Shown piece by piece: positions 1 to 7,917 of a stretch of DNA of 64,000 bases (the first letter of the stretch is position 1; each line of letters starts with the position of its first letter). The stretch covers positions 6,326 through 70,325 of the forward strand of contig DGSK01000011.1 of assembly GCA_002393955.1 (NCBI GenBank), read 5' to 3'. Source of the DNA: Lachnospiraceae bacterium UBA4364 (GTDB lineage Bacteria; Bacillota; Clostridia; Lachnospirales; Lachnospiraceae). The translations under genes and the position numbers were made by a program. The notes under the pieces were generated by a model. It worked only from the letters and a program-made list of their open reading frames with translations. It did not search any database and was not told the DNA's origin.

Positions 1-837
1 TTTCTCATTAAGCTTGGAAAGCACTACCAGATTCGAGACCAGTTCGTTAAGCTTCTTTATCTGCCTGATATTCGATTCCGTCCATTTGGTTTTGCCGGAG
101 GTCATCTCTATCATCTCTGTATTGGCTGAGATAACAGTAAGAGGTGTTTTCAGCTCATGGCTTGCATTGGTTATGAAACGTTTCTGCCTCTCCTGGTTTT
201 TAATAAAAGGATCCATGAGCTGCTTGGAAAAATATATGAAAAGCAGACAGAATACCAGAAGTATAACTCCTGCAACTACCAGCAGGTAAGAATATATCTG
301 CTGAACTATCAGATATCTTGATGTATAGTCTACGAAAACGTAGAGTCGGCTTCCGTTTCCCTTTTCCATGCTGTCATAATAATATACATTGTTCTCATGG
401 AAAAACTTTCCAGACTTCCAACTCGTATCAGTAAAAAGCTTCCGTATAGACTCCGCTATAGACATATCGATGTCATTGGTCACTCCCTCATATATGGAAT
501 ATGCTATCTCCTCCGCCTCAGCCTCCTCTATGGAAAAGATATGCTCCGTATTGACATGGGTGATATTTCCATCCTTATCGGTTATCACACTGAAATACCT
601 GGTTTCATACTGCAGTTCTTCCGACAATCCTCCGGGCATCCTCTTGCTGCCTATAGCCCATACCATGTCCGGCGGCATTTCACCGCCGTTTTCAAGCAGC
701 ACAGTCAGCATGGTATTTACCTGCGCATCAAAAAAATTGTCCGTAAGAAAAAATACCATGGAAAGAACCAGGGTAAGACATATAAGAAGCGTAAGTGCCG
801 CCAACGATACAAATTTCACTCTTAGTTTTGCAAGCAT
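1..837 (-). CDS. Sensor histidine kinase, N-terminal part (cut by window edge)
   Basis: This is the first ~279 residues of a two-component sensor kinase; the gene runs off the left edge. Reading from ATG 837 there is a membrane helix at about residues 9-30, an extracytoplasmic region of ~150 residues, a second helix at about 180-201, and then the dimerisation helix with the H-box ASHELKTP (phospho-accepting His at ~227). The ATP-binding domain lies outside the window. An in-frame TAG just upstream of 837 rules out an earlier start. It follows the response regulator at 916-1587 by 78 bases on the same strand and is presumably its partner. The signal it senses cannot be told. Confidence 0.9.
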   Translation of the reverse strand, partial: MLAKLRVKFVSLAALTLLICLTLVLSMVFFLTDNFFDAQVNTMLTVLLENGGEMPPDMVWAIGSKRMPGGLSEELQYETRYFSVITDKDGNITHVNTEHIFSIEEAEAEEIAYSIYEGVTNDIDMSIAESIRKLFTDTSWKSGKFFHENNVYYYDSMEKGNGSRLYVFVDYTSRYLIVQQIYSYLLVVAGVILLVFCLLFIYFSKQLMDPFIKNQERQKRFITNASHELKTPLTVISANTEMIEMTSGKTKWTESNIRQIKKLNELVSNLVVLSKLNEK

Positions 838-915
838 ATCCCGCTAAGCCTTCCACACTGCAGCAAAACAGCATTTTATCCATACATTATACGCTCAGTT
901 TCAGAGTCTCTTCAG

Positions 916-1587
916 TCATTCCGTACCAGCCAGGCGGTATGATTGTCCCTTTTCTCCCTCAATAGTCGCAGCTGCACCTACTGCACGCAGCTTATTCTTA
1001 AGAAATGACACATACAGCCAGACTGCTTCTTCATCTGCATTATCTTCGTTCTTCCAGAACTTTTCTATAAGTTCCTCCGAAGAAAAATCCTTTTCCGGGT
1101 TATTCATAAAGAATCCCAGCATGTGACTCTCCTTAGCCGGAAGCCGTATGGAGTTCTGCCCCGTAAGTTCCTCTTTATCGGTATCCAGAGTTATGTTATA
1201 TACAGATATTACCTTCTGCGTATTTGCCCGGCTTCTCCTTGTCATGGCTCTCACCCTGGCCAGTAATTCTCCCACTGCAAAGGGCTTGGTCAGGTAATCA
1301 TCTGCACCTGCATCCAGACCATTTATCCTGTCATCCACCTCTGTCTTTGCCGTAAGGAAAAGCACAGGCGTATCATTGCCGGACTCCCTTAGTTTCTTTA
1401 ATGCCGTTATCCCATCCATTACCGGCATCATTATGTCAGACACAATGGCCGCATACTCTTTTGAATTTGCCTTTTCAAGCATCTGCGCACCATTTTCCGT
1501 CACATCCACAGTATAACCGTTAGCATCAAGCACGGCTTCTATGACATCCTTAAGATCTTCTTCATCTTCTGCTACAAGTATATTCAT
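916..1587 (-). CDS. OmpR/PhoB-type response regulator
   Basis: This is a two-domain transcriptional response regulator, partner of the kinase at 1-837. Residues 1-115 are a receiver domain with the acidic pocket EDEED (7-11), the phospho-accepting Asp51 in SDIMMP, Thr ~79 in FLTAKT and the conserved Lys ~101 in TKPF. Residues ~128-223 form a winged-helix DNA-binding domain, divergent but with the usual order of elements and a terminal hairpin ending in SYRLAG. ATG 1587 is chosen over the GTG one codon earlier because AAGAGG lies six bases before it. The alarmone synthetase gene ends 25 bases upstream, so the three genes may be co-transcribed. Target genes are unknown. Confidence 0.93.
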   Translation of the reverse strand: MNILVAEDEEDLKDVIEAVLDANGYTVDVTENGAQMLEKANSKEYAAIVSDIMMPVMDGITALKKLRESGNDTPVLFLTAKTEVDDRINGLDAGADDYLTKPFAVGELLARVRAMTRRSRANTQKVISVYNITLDTDKEELTGQNSIRLPAKESHMLGFFMNNPEKDFSSEELIEKFWKNEDNADEEAVWLYVSFLKNKLRAVGAAATIEGEKGQSYRLAGTE

Positions 1588-1612
1588 CACTTACCTCTTT
1601 CCTGCTTTTTCC

Positions 1613-2212
1613 TCAGCTTCCGCGTATCATATCCTTCAGCGTCTGCATGGAAATATCGCAGCTTGCCAGTTCTCCTGCACAGCGTTTCAGTTCTTCCGCT
1701 ATGATCGCACTGTTCTTTATATCTTTCTTATATCTGAGTTCATGCTCCAGCGCCGCCCAGGTATCCATCGCTATAGTACGGAGCTGTACCTCAATATAGT
1801 ATTTCCCGGGATCATTGCCCGCCGCATCCGGTACATCACTCTCTACCTCGAGCAGCATATGGTAACTCCTGTAACCATTGGGTTTCGTCGCGCTTATATA
1901 ATCCTTTTCCTTTACAACGGTTATACCTTCCATCTCCCGTATCTTTCGCACATTCTTCATTATGTCGTCGATGAAAAGACATATAACTCTTACACCTATG
2001 GCGTCGTGCACCACCTTCAGAGCATTATACGCTGTCATCTCCACCCCGATCTTATTGCATTTTTCCTGCATGCTCTCCACGGACTTGATACGGCTGGAAA
2101 GATGCTCGTAAAGCTTATCCCCGCCATCGTCTTTCGCAGTCTCTTCGTACCGCCTGACGAAATCATCCGCTATCTTTGTCAGGTCATCAATATAATCTGC
2201 ATATTCCTTCAT
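1613..2212 (-). CDS. Small alarmone synthetase (RelA/SpoT synthetase domain)
   Basis: This protein makes (p)ppGpp from ATP and GTP/GDP and belongs to the RelP/RelQ type of small synthetases. At 199 residues it contains only the synthetase domain; the HD hydrolase, TGS and ACT domains of long Rel proteins are absent. Visible motifs are the DAIGVRVIC strand, the nucleotide-binding GYRSYHMLLEV segment and the catalytic EVQLRT followed by WAALEHELRYKK. It lies just upstream of a two-component system and downstream of the sugar-nucleotide genes, which fits a stress or envelope setting but does not prove one. Family assignment is secure; which subgroup (RelP or RelQ) is not decided. Confidence 0.92.
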   Translation of the reverse strand: MKEYADYIDDLTKIADDFVRRYEETAKDDGGDKLYEHLSSRIKSVESMQEKCNKIGVEMTAYNALKVVHDAIGVRVICLFIDDIMKNVRKIREMEGITVVKEKDYISATKPNGYRSYHMLLEVESDVPDAAGNDPGKYYIEVQLRTIAMDTWAALEHELRYKKDIKNSAIIAEELKRCAGELASCDISMQTLKDMIRGS

Positions 2213-2265
2213 TATTTCCGTAACCTCTCAATACACCATCAATCTTTATGCTATATGCTGCACCG

Positions 2266-3294
2266 TCAGCAGCTGATCTTCAATAACGTGGAATTCCCAT
2301 GCAGCAGCATTTCTTCAGAATCAGCCGGGATAAAAACGCAGTCTCCCTTGAAAAACGGAAGCACATCCTTTCCTTTGCTTCCTCCCTTAATAATACCGCA
2401 TCCGTCTACGCATAACAGCACTGCAAAGGAATTAGCCTCAGTCTTTATCCCTGCCATCTGCTTTATGCGCTCGGTATTCAGCATCATGCGTTCCATCTGA
2501 AAATACTTGCATCTTCCCAAAAGCTCCGTAGCATAACCGGGCCTGAATTTCAGTACCCTCATGGGCTGCTTCGGTTCCGATGCCCCGGACAAATTCATTA
2601 CATCCAGTGCCTTATCTACATGAAGTTCTCTTTTATTGCCGTTTTTATCTACCCTGTCATAATCATACAGCCTGTAGGTCAGATTGGAATTCTCCTGCAC
2701 CTCAGCTATCACCGCACCATTTCCTATGGCATGAACAGTCCCCGCCTCTATAAAAAACACATCATCCTTGTGAACCTTTACCTTCTGCAGATATCTGGTG
2801 AGATTTCCTTCACTTATGGCTTTTTTCACCTTATCCGCAGTCATGGAATGTCTGAAACCGTATATAAGAGACGTGTTCTGAGCTGCATCTATCACATACC
2901 ACATTTCTGTCTTTCCACGCTGACCGTTTTCATTCACTCTGGCATACTCATCCGTCGGATGTACCTGTACCGACAGGTCGCTGTCAGCATCTATGAGCTT
3001 TACAAGTATAGGAAGGTCATCATAGCCGTTCTCCCTCGGATGAGTTCCCAGATATTCCGGGTGTTCCTTCAGGACATCAGAAAGAAGCCTGCCTTTATAT
3101 TCACCGCTTGCAACAGTGCTCACTCCGTCCGGATGGGTACTGCACTCCCAGGTCTCAGCAAGCGGTGCGGTATCCGTCTCCTTGCAGAAATCATCCTTGA
3201 GACGCCTGCCGCCCCAGAGATAATCCTTCTCTGCAGGCTTTAAGAGAAACGGCATTATGGAATTTTTTTCATTATTTTTCAGTACTGACTTCAT
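2266..3294 (-). CDS. manA: Mannose-6-phosphate isomerase, class I
   Basis: This cytosolic zinc enzyme interconverts fructose-6-phosphate and mannose-6-phosphate and so feeds GDP-mannose synthesis. The cupin metal site is visible: Gln and His in SVQVHPTDEYA, Glu in KTEMWYV and His in AGTVHAIG. The length of 342 residues fits the short Firmicute class I enzymes. Two starts are possible, ATG 3294 and ATG 3255 (MPFLLKPAEKDYLWGG); neither has a strong ribosome-binding site and the conserved part begins after the second, so the shorter form is quite possible. It follows manC by 134 bases on the same strand, making two consecutive steps of the same pathway adjacent. Confidence 0.93.
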   Translation of the reverse strand: MKSVLKNNEKNSIMPFLLKPAEKDYLWGGRRLKDDFCKETDTAPLAETWECSTHPDGVSTVASGEYKGRLLSDVLKEHPEYLGTHPRENGYDDLPILVKLIDADSDLSVQVHPTDEYARVNENGQRGKTEMWYVIDAAQNTSLIYGFRHSMTADKVKKAISEGNLTRYLQKVKVHKDDVFFIEAGTVHAIGNGAVIAEVQENSNLTYRLYDYDRVDKNGNKRELHVDKALDVMNLSGASEPKQPMRVLKFRPGYATELLGRCKYFQMERMMLNTERIKQMAGIKTEANSFAVLLCVDGCGIIKGGSKGKDVLPFFKGDCVFIPADSEEMLLHGNSTLLKISC

Positions 3295-3428
3295 TCATGT
3301 ATTTATCTGTCAACTCATCCCCATGGGATCAAACTCACATAGGGTAATCCTTTTTTATATGGTTTCCCGAATTTACCATCCGTATGTCCCAACAGCAGGT
3401 GCTTTAGCCATCAGGAACAGTTACAATA

Positions 3429-4748
3429 TCATATATCCAGTTTATACTTTGTCTTATCGTGCACGCTTATGGCTTCACCGATCTGAACCTCTATAAGGCA
3501 CAGTTCTGTCTCCGCCACCACCGTATGCCTGCATCCAGCGGCCATAGTCACCACATCTCCGGTTGATACCGGCTGCTTCATACCATCCACAATTACCGTT
3601 CCCCTGCCGGATACGATATTCCATATCTCGTCCCTGTGCGCATGGGAATGGTAATTCATAGCCTTTCCCGCAAGAACGGTTATCTTATTGGTCATGCTGC
3701 CCGGTCCCACATCCAGCACCCTGAAGCTCCCCCAGGATTTATCGGCAAACATAACCTGCTGTTCTATCTTATCAACCACCGGCTTATTATGGCTTGAAGC
3801 CTCTTTATCCGAAACAAACACGCCTTCTGCCGAAGCAGCCACCACCACATTTTTCAGCCCCATACATACGACAGGCACATCAAGTTCATTCACGACGTTT
3901 ACATTCTCGCAGCTGCTGTCAACCACGGTCTTGCCCGTTGCGGAATCGTCCATGGCCTCCGTCAGGGTATTCCATGTTCCCAGATCTTTCCATGCACCGT
4001 CAAATTCCAATACGCTTACCTTTTCTTCTGCTTCAAGAATCTCCCTGTCAAAGCTTATTGCGTTAAGCGTATCATACTTTTCGTACAGATCCTCGTAGTC
4101 CGTAAAGTCGATCTTTTCATGGGCTTTCTTCAGGATATATCCCATCCTGAAGACAAATACGCCCGCATTCCACAAAGCCCCCTGCGCGATATATTCCTTC
4201 GCCTTTTCCTCGCTGGGCTTTTCATGGCACACCCCGTAAAACCTGCCATCCTTCTTTTCCACCGGCAGAATGTAGCCGTACTTTTCCGCAGGATATGTCG
4301 GCTTCGCCCCGATCACACATATATCAGCCGATTCTTCTGAAACAGCAAGCTTTTCCAGATTCTTAAGCGCCTCGAAGTAATCATCTTCCACGTAAGGATC
4401 CACGGGGCACACCATCAGAAACCGGTCCTCAGCCACATGCTTTATTTCATGCAGAAAAACAGAAGCAAGAACAATTGCCGGAAACGTATCTTTTCTGCAG
4501 GGTTCAACTGACAGAGAAATGTTTTCGCCTATCTGGCTGTGGAGTGCCGCCACCTGTGCACGGGAGGTGGCAACAGTCACGTCCGCTTCGCTGTCAGCAG
4601 AAACTATGCCACGGTACATTCTCTGCACCATGGATTCCACCGTTCCGTCATCTCTTTTTAATATCTTTATAAACTGCTTTGATCTGTTATCATTTGACAG
4701 CGGCCAGAGTCTTTTCCCTGATCCGCCGGAAAGAAGTATCACATTCAT
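3429..4748 (-). CDS. manC: Mannose-1-phosphate guanylyltransferase
   Basis: This enzyme joins GTP and mannose-1-phosphate into GDP-mannose. The N-terminus carries the nucleotidyltransferase signature LSGGSGKRLWPLS and the following Lys in SKQF; the middle has the CPVDPYV and GYILPVE segments. The last ~110 residues are a cupin domain (YHSHAHRDEIWNIVSGRG). The cupin is usually the isomerase half of bifunctional enzymes, but here a separate manA lies next to it, so the cupin may be non-catalytic. ATG 4748 is preferred to ATG 4754 because GGGGG stands nine bases before it. It sits between two SDR enzymes upstream and manA downstream in a sugar-nucleotide cluster. Confidence 0.93.
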   Translation of the reverse strand: MNVILLSGGSGKRLWPLSNDNRSKQFIKILKRDDGTVESMVQRMYRGIVSADSEADVTVATSRAQVAALHSQIGENISLSVEPCRKDTFPAIVLASVFLHEIKHVAEDRFLMVCPVDPYVEDDYFEALKNLEKLAVSEESADICVIGAKPTYPAEKYGYILPVEKKDGRFYGVCHEKPSEEKAKEYIAQGALWNAGVFVFRMGYILKKAHEKIDFTDYEDLYEKYDTLNAISFDREILEAEEKVSVLEFDGAWKDLGTWNTLTEAMDDSATGKTVVDSSCENVNVVNELDVPVVCMGLKNVVVAASAEGVFVSDKEASSHNKPVVDKIEQQVMFADKSWGSFRVLDVGPGSMTNKITVLAGKAMNYHSHAHRDEIWNIVSGRGTVIVDGMKQPVSTGDVVTMAAGCRHTVVAETELCLIEVQIGEAISVHDKTKYKLDI

Positions 4749-4803
4749 TATCATTAGCCCCCGTTATTTTACAGTAAGTAAGATCAGATATTTTAAATTC
4801 ATT

Positions 4804-5793
4804 TTACGAAGATACATGATCGTACATATCCTTTATTGTATCCCGCAGGCTATAGACTGCACGCCACCCGGTATCCTTTTCTATCTTACTGTTGTCAGAC
4901 TCAAACTTAGGCGTATCTATTGGACGCATACGGCTGGGATCTACTATTATGTCCGCCTTCACGCCGCTTATTTCCTCAAGCATCTCTATCACATTCCGCA
5001 CGCTGACAGCATTTCCCCTGCCCGCATTGTATATCTCGCCGCCTTTTCCTTTGTCAGCGATTTCAATAAAGGCCTGGGTCAGGTCACGCACATCAGTATA
5101 GTCACGCTCTATATTTATATTGCCCACATGTAGTTTGAATTCTTTTCTGCCCTCCCTTGCTGCCCTCGCAAACTGCATGCAGAAATTAGAAACCGAAAAC
5201 CGCTTGCTCATGCCTGGCCCTATTTCATTAAATGTCCTCAGTGTGATCACATCCAGCCCGTAAGCCCTGTGGTAGATATTTGCAAGCAGTGCCTGACAGA
5301 CCTTTGTGGACGCAAAGATATTATTAGGCCTTGGCTGCAGTTCCTCTGACATGGGTATGCGGTCAAAATCATTGCGTCCGTATTCCTCACCTGATCCTGC
5401 CATTATTATCCTTGGCTTATACCCATCTATGCTCCTTACCGCATCAAAAAGGTTCAGCGCACCTATCACATTGATATCCACAGTCTCCGCAGGTTCTTTC
5501 CATGCATAGCCAACGGAATTCTGCACCGCAAGGTCATATATCACATCAGGCATATAGCTTTTCAGCACGGAAATGATGCCTTCCTTATCCAGCACGTCCA
5601 TTTCTACCCATTCGGTGCACTTCTCCGATCCGGCATATTTAGCCAGATCATCATTCTCAATATCCGTCTTCTTCAGATATGTTGCAGTAACATCTTCTCC
5701 GCATCTTATAAGCCTTGGGATAAGGTACCTTCCGAAAAGGCTTGTGCCACCTATTATGAGAGATTTATTCTTGTCTGTATCTGTCATGCTCAC
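4804..5793 (-). CDS. NAD-dependent epimerase/dehydratase (extended SDR) with Phe for the catalytic Tyr
   Basis: This is an extended short-chain dehydrogenase/reductase of the GDP-4-keto-6-deoxymannose reductase type by overall resemblance to its neighbour. The dinucleotide-binding motif is GGTSLFGRYL near the N-terminus, the active-site serine region is AGSGEEYGR, and the usual YxxxK is replaced by FASTK: the codons at about 5310-5325 read ATC TTT GCG TCC ACA AAG. With Phe in place of the proton-donating Tyr, ordinary SDR catalysis is doubtful. The start is GTG 5793, eight bases after GAGGAG, and overlaps the previous stop by four bases (GTGA), a sign of translational coupling and perhaps of complex formation with that neighbour. 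Confidence 0.85.
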   Translation of the reverse strand: MSMTDTDKNKSLIIGGTSLFGRYLIPRLIRCGEDVTATYLKKTDIENDDLAKYAGSEKCTEWVEMDVLDKEGIISVLKSYMPDVIYDLAVQNSVGYAWKEPAETVDINVIGALNLFDAVRSIDGYKPRIIMAGSGEEYGRNDFDRIPMSEELQPRPNNIFASTKVCQALLANIYHRAYGLDVITLRTFNEIGPGMSKRFSVSNFCMQFARAAREGRKEFKLHVGNINIERDYTDVRDLTQAFIEIADKGKGGEIYNAGRGNAVSVRNVIEMLEEISGVKADIIVDPSRMRPIDTPKFESDNSKIEKDTGWRAVYSLRDTIKDMYDHVSS

Positions 5794-6740
5794 TTAAGCA
5801 ACTCCTCATTCTCACGGAAATAATCCAGGGTATCGGCTATGGTCTGTTCAAGCTTTATCTGCGGTCTCCACCCCGTGGCCTTGTAAATCTTTGACACATC
5901 AGGTTCTATGATCGGAACATCAACAGGTCTGAGTTTCTCTTTATCAACAACCGGTTTTATATCAGCCCCGCTTATCTTTATTATCAGATCCAGTATATCA
6001 GCGATCTTTACCGCTTTTCCCGTGCCTACGTTATATGTCTCACCGGGCAGGCCAAACTGCGCCAGCGCCGTATAGGCATTTACCACATCACGCACATCCG
6101 TAAAATCCCTCATAGCGGACAGGTTTCCCACATGTATTTCCGGAGATTGCAAACCTTTTTCCACTCTGACTGCCTGCCGGCAGAAATCAGCAACAACAAA
6201 GACCGGTGACTGTCCCGGTCCCATATGGTTAAAGCTCCTGGTCATGATCAGCTGCAGGTTATATGCCTGCGCGTAAACCGTTGCCATCATATTCTGTCCG
6301 GCCTTGGTTGCCGCATAGATATTTCCCGGGCGAAGGAACTGTTCTTCCTTTACAGGCACCTCCTCCGGGCGAACATATCCGTATTCCTCACCCGAACCGG
6401 CGAGGATCACTTTCGGGCTGTATTCCAGCTGTCTTAATGCATCCAAAAGATTAAGCGTTCCCTTTACATTGACGCTCACGGTTCCGGCAGGATCCTTCCA
6501 CGACCTGGATACCGAGCTCTGAGCCGCCAGATGGAAGATGCACTGAGGGTGTTCATCCTGAAGCAGGGCAAGAACAGCTGCCGGATCCATTATGTCAAGC
6601 TCCCTCACTTCACCCTCTGAAAAACTGTCCGTATTGTGATTCTGTATGGTACCTACAACTTCATATTTAAGATTTTCACGCACCGCTTTTGCAAGATAAG
6701 GGCCCACAAAACCTGATGCACCTGTTATAAGAGCTTTCAT
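5790..6740 (-). CDS. NAD-dependent epimerase/dehydratase, GDP-4-keto-6-deoxymannose reductase-like
   Basis: This extended SDR of 316 residues most resembles GDP-6-deoxy-D-mannose (GDP-rhamnose) reductases. It has GASGFVGPYL for NAD(P) binding, HLAAQSSV, the serine region AGSGEEYGY and an intact YAATK catalytic motif. Neighbouring manC would supply GDP-mannose, but the 4,6-dehydratase that should make the keto intermediate is not recognisable in the window. The paralogue downstream shares much of this sequence but has lost the Tyr. It starts at ATG 6740 with GAGG four bases before. An exact product (rhamnose, fucose-like or other deoxysugar) cannot be read from the sequence. Confidence 0.87.
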   Translation of the reverse strand: MKALITGASGFVGPYLAKAVRENLKYEVVGTIQNHNTDSFSEGEVRELDIMDPAAVLALLQDEHPQCIFHLAAQSSVSRSWKDPAGTVSVNVKGTLNLLDALRQLEYSPKVILAGSGEEYGYVRPEEVPVKEEQFLRPGNIYAATKAGQNMMATVYAQAYNLQLIMTRSFNHMGPGQSPVFVVADFCRQAVRVEKGLQSPEIHVGNLSAMRDFTDVRDVVNAYTALAQFGLPGETYNVGTGKAVKIADILDLIIKISGADIKPVVDKEKLRPVDVPIIEPDVSKIYKATGWRPQIKLEQTIADTLDYFRENEELLK

Positions 6741-6821
6741 AAAACCTCATTTCGTAACCGTCAGGACCTGTCGGGGTACGCCCGCATCAGCAAATGCTTC
6801 CGGCAGTCCTAAACAGTCATC

Positions 6822-7730
6822 TCACTTCATCTTTGCGATGATATATCTGGGTCTGCGTTTCACCTCATCGTATATCTTGGCCAGGTAAAGTCCTACAATC
6901 CCTATGCCTATCATGATCACACTTGCACTGAAAAGCTGCAAGAGAATTACCGTAGTAAAGCCTTCTGCCGCAGTCCCGCAGAAATACCGTACAAGAGTCT
7001 GTATTCCCAAAGCAAAGGCAAATATAAGTGACACAATTCCTATCCCTGTTATTAAATGCAGGGGAACAGCAGAATATTCCACAATATTATTAACCGCATA
7101 TTTAAAGAGCGCAGATGTACTCCACTTGCTGCTTCCGACTTCCCTGTCCCTTACGTCAAATTCAACAGAAGTCTTTTTATATCCTATCCATGATGAAAGT
7201 GCCCGGAAGAATACATGGTATTCCGGAAACATAAGCAGAGCGTCCACTGCCCGTCTGTCCAGAAGCTTAAAGTCAGAAGCTCTGTACATATCGATCTTAG
7301 TAGCCCTGCTCATTATCCCATAGAATGTTCCGGCACTAAACTTATGAAATATCGACTCACGTCCACGACTTTTCTTTACACCTTCTACAATCTCATATCC
7401 GGACTCCCAGAGACGATACATCTCTATCAGGACTTCCGGCGGATGCTGAAGGTCACAGTCCATTACAGCAGCACAGCCTCCCCTGGCAGCGCCAAGCCCC
7501 GCAAATATAGCAGCTTCTTTGCCAAAGTTCCTGGAAAAGCAGACATATCTTACTGAAGGATTCTTCACGGCAGCTTCCTCAATACGATCCTGCGTCAGGT
7601 CAGATGAGCCGTCATTAACAAAAATAAGCTCATAAATGATGCCCGCATCATCCATCAGAGCTTTTAAAGTTTCTGCTGTCTTAATGATCATCCCCTCCTC
7701 ATTATAGGATGGGATAACCACTGACAGCAT
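6822..7730 (-). CDS. Family 2 glycosyltransferase, GtrB/DPM1 type
   Basis: This membrane-bound enzyme transfers a sugar from a nucleotide sugar to a lipid carrier such as undecaprenyl phosphate. It begins with the GT2 signature SVVIPSYNEEG and has the metal-binding acidic motif MDCDLQHPPE; two C-terminal membrane helices (about residues 230-252 and 265-285) are followed by the basic tail VKRRPRYII, as in GtrB/ArnC-like enzymes. I prefer ATG 7730, which has AGGA seven bases before it. The alternative ATG 7763 lies only 11 bases from a TATAAT box at 7775-7780 and would make a nearly leaderless message. It heads the sugar-nucleotide cluster. Confidence 0.9.
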   Translation of the reverse strand: MLSVVIPSYNEEGMIIKTAETLKALMDDAGIIYELIFVNDGSSDLTQDRIEEAAVKNPSVRYVCFSRNFGKEAAIFAGLGAARGGCAAVMDCDLQHPPEVLIEMYRLWESGYEIVEGVKKSRGRESIFHKFSAGTFYGIMSRATKIDMYRASDFKLLDRRAVDALLMFPEYHVFFRALSSWIGYKKTSVEFDVRDREVGSSKWSTSALFKYAVNNIVEYSAVPLHLITGIGIVSLIFAFALGIQTLVRYFCGTAAEGFTTVILLQLFSASVIMIGIGIVGLYLAKIYDEVKRRPRYIIAKMK

Positions 7731-7774
7731 CTTATTATCCTGTTGTAAATCAGATTTATCCATAGTTGTGAATT

Positions 7775-7803
7775 ATTATACCATAATTGCATGGCGTTCG
7801 CCA
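7775..7803 (-). promoter_or_regulatory. Probable promoter of the glycosyltransferase cluster
   Basis: The minus strand reads TATAAT at 7780-7775. The best -35 candidate at 17-base spacing is the weak TGGCGA (7803-7798), which lies inside a stem-loop. A start near 7768 would leave a leader of about 38 bases to ATG 7730. Confidence 0.5.
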
Positions 7804-7910
7804 TTCCCCGCTCACTTATTCCCATGCAATTAACGTACAACATCCTTGTTGTACCATAATAACGCAGCGTTCGTCATCCCCCGGTCATACGCTCCGCACA
7901 CTCAGGCAGC
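7785..7910. repeat. Two related stem-loops plus a short perfect hairpin
   Basis: Between the chemoreceptor and the glycosyltransferase lie two imperfect copies of one element. Copy one has the perfect arms AATTGCATGG (7785-7794) and CCATGCAATT (7822-7831). Copy two (about 7855-7905) has shorter arms AGCGT/ACGCT. Both loops share GCGTTCG(C/T)CAT(T/C)CCCCG(C/G)TCA. Between them is GTACAACA-TCCT-TGTTGTAC (7835-7854), a perfect 8-bp hairpin without a T-run. It could end the chemoreceptor transcript or bind a regulator. Confidence 0.6.
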
Positions 7911-7917
7911 AGTTTTA

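Noticed and set aside
3295..3428. Small gene between manA and manC
   Set aside because: The only plus-strand frame there (3257-3496) overlaps both genes and has no ribosome-binding site.
7835..7854. Simple terminator of the chemoreceptor gene
   Set aside because: The 8-bp hairpin is perfect but no T-run follows on the minus strand, so I list it only as part of the repeat element.
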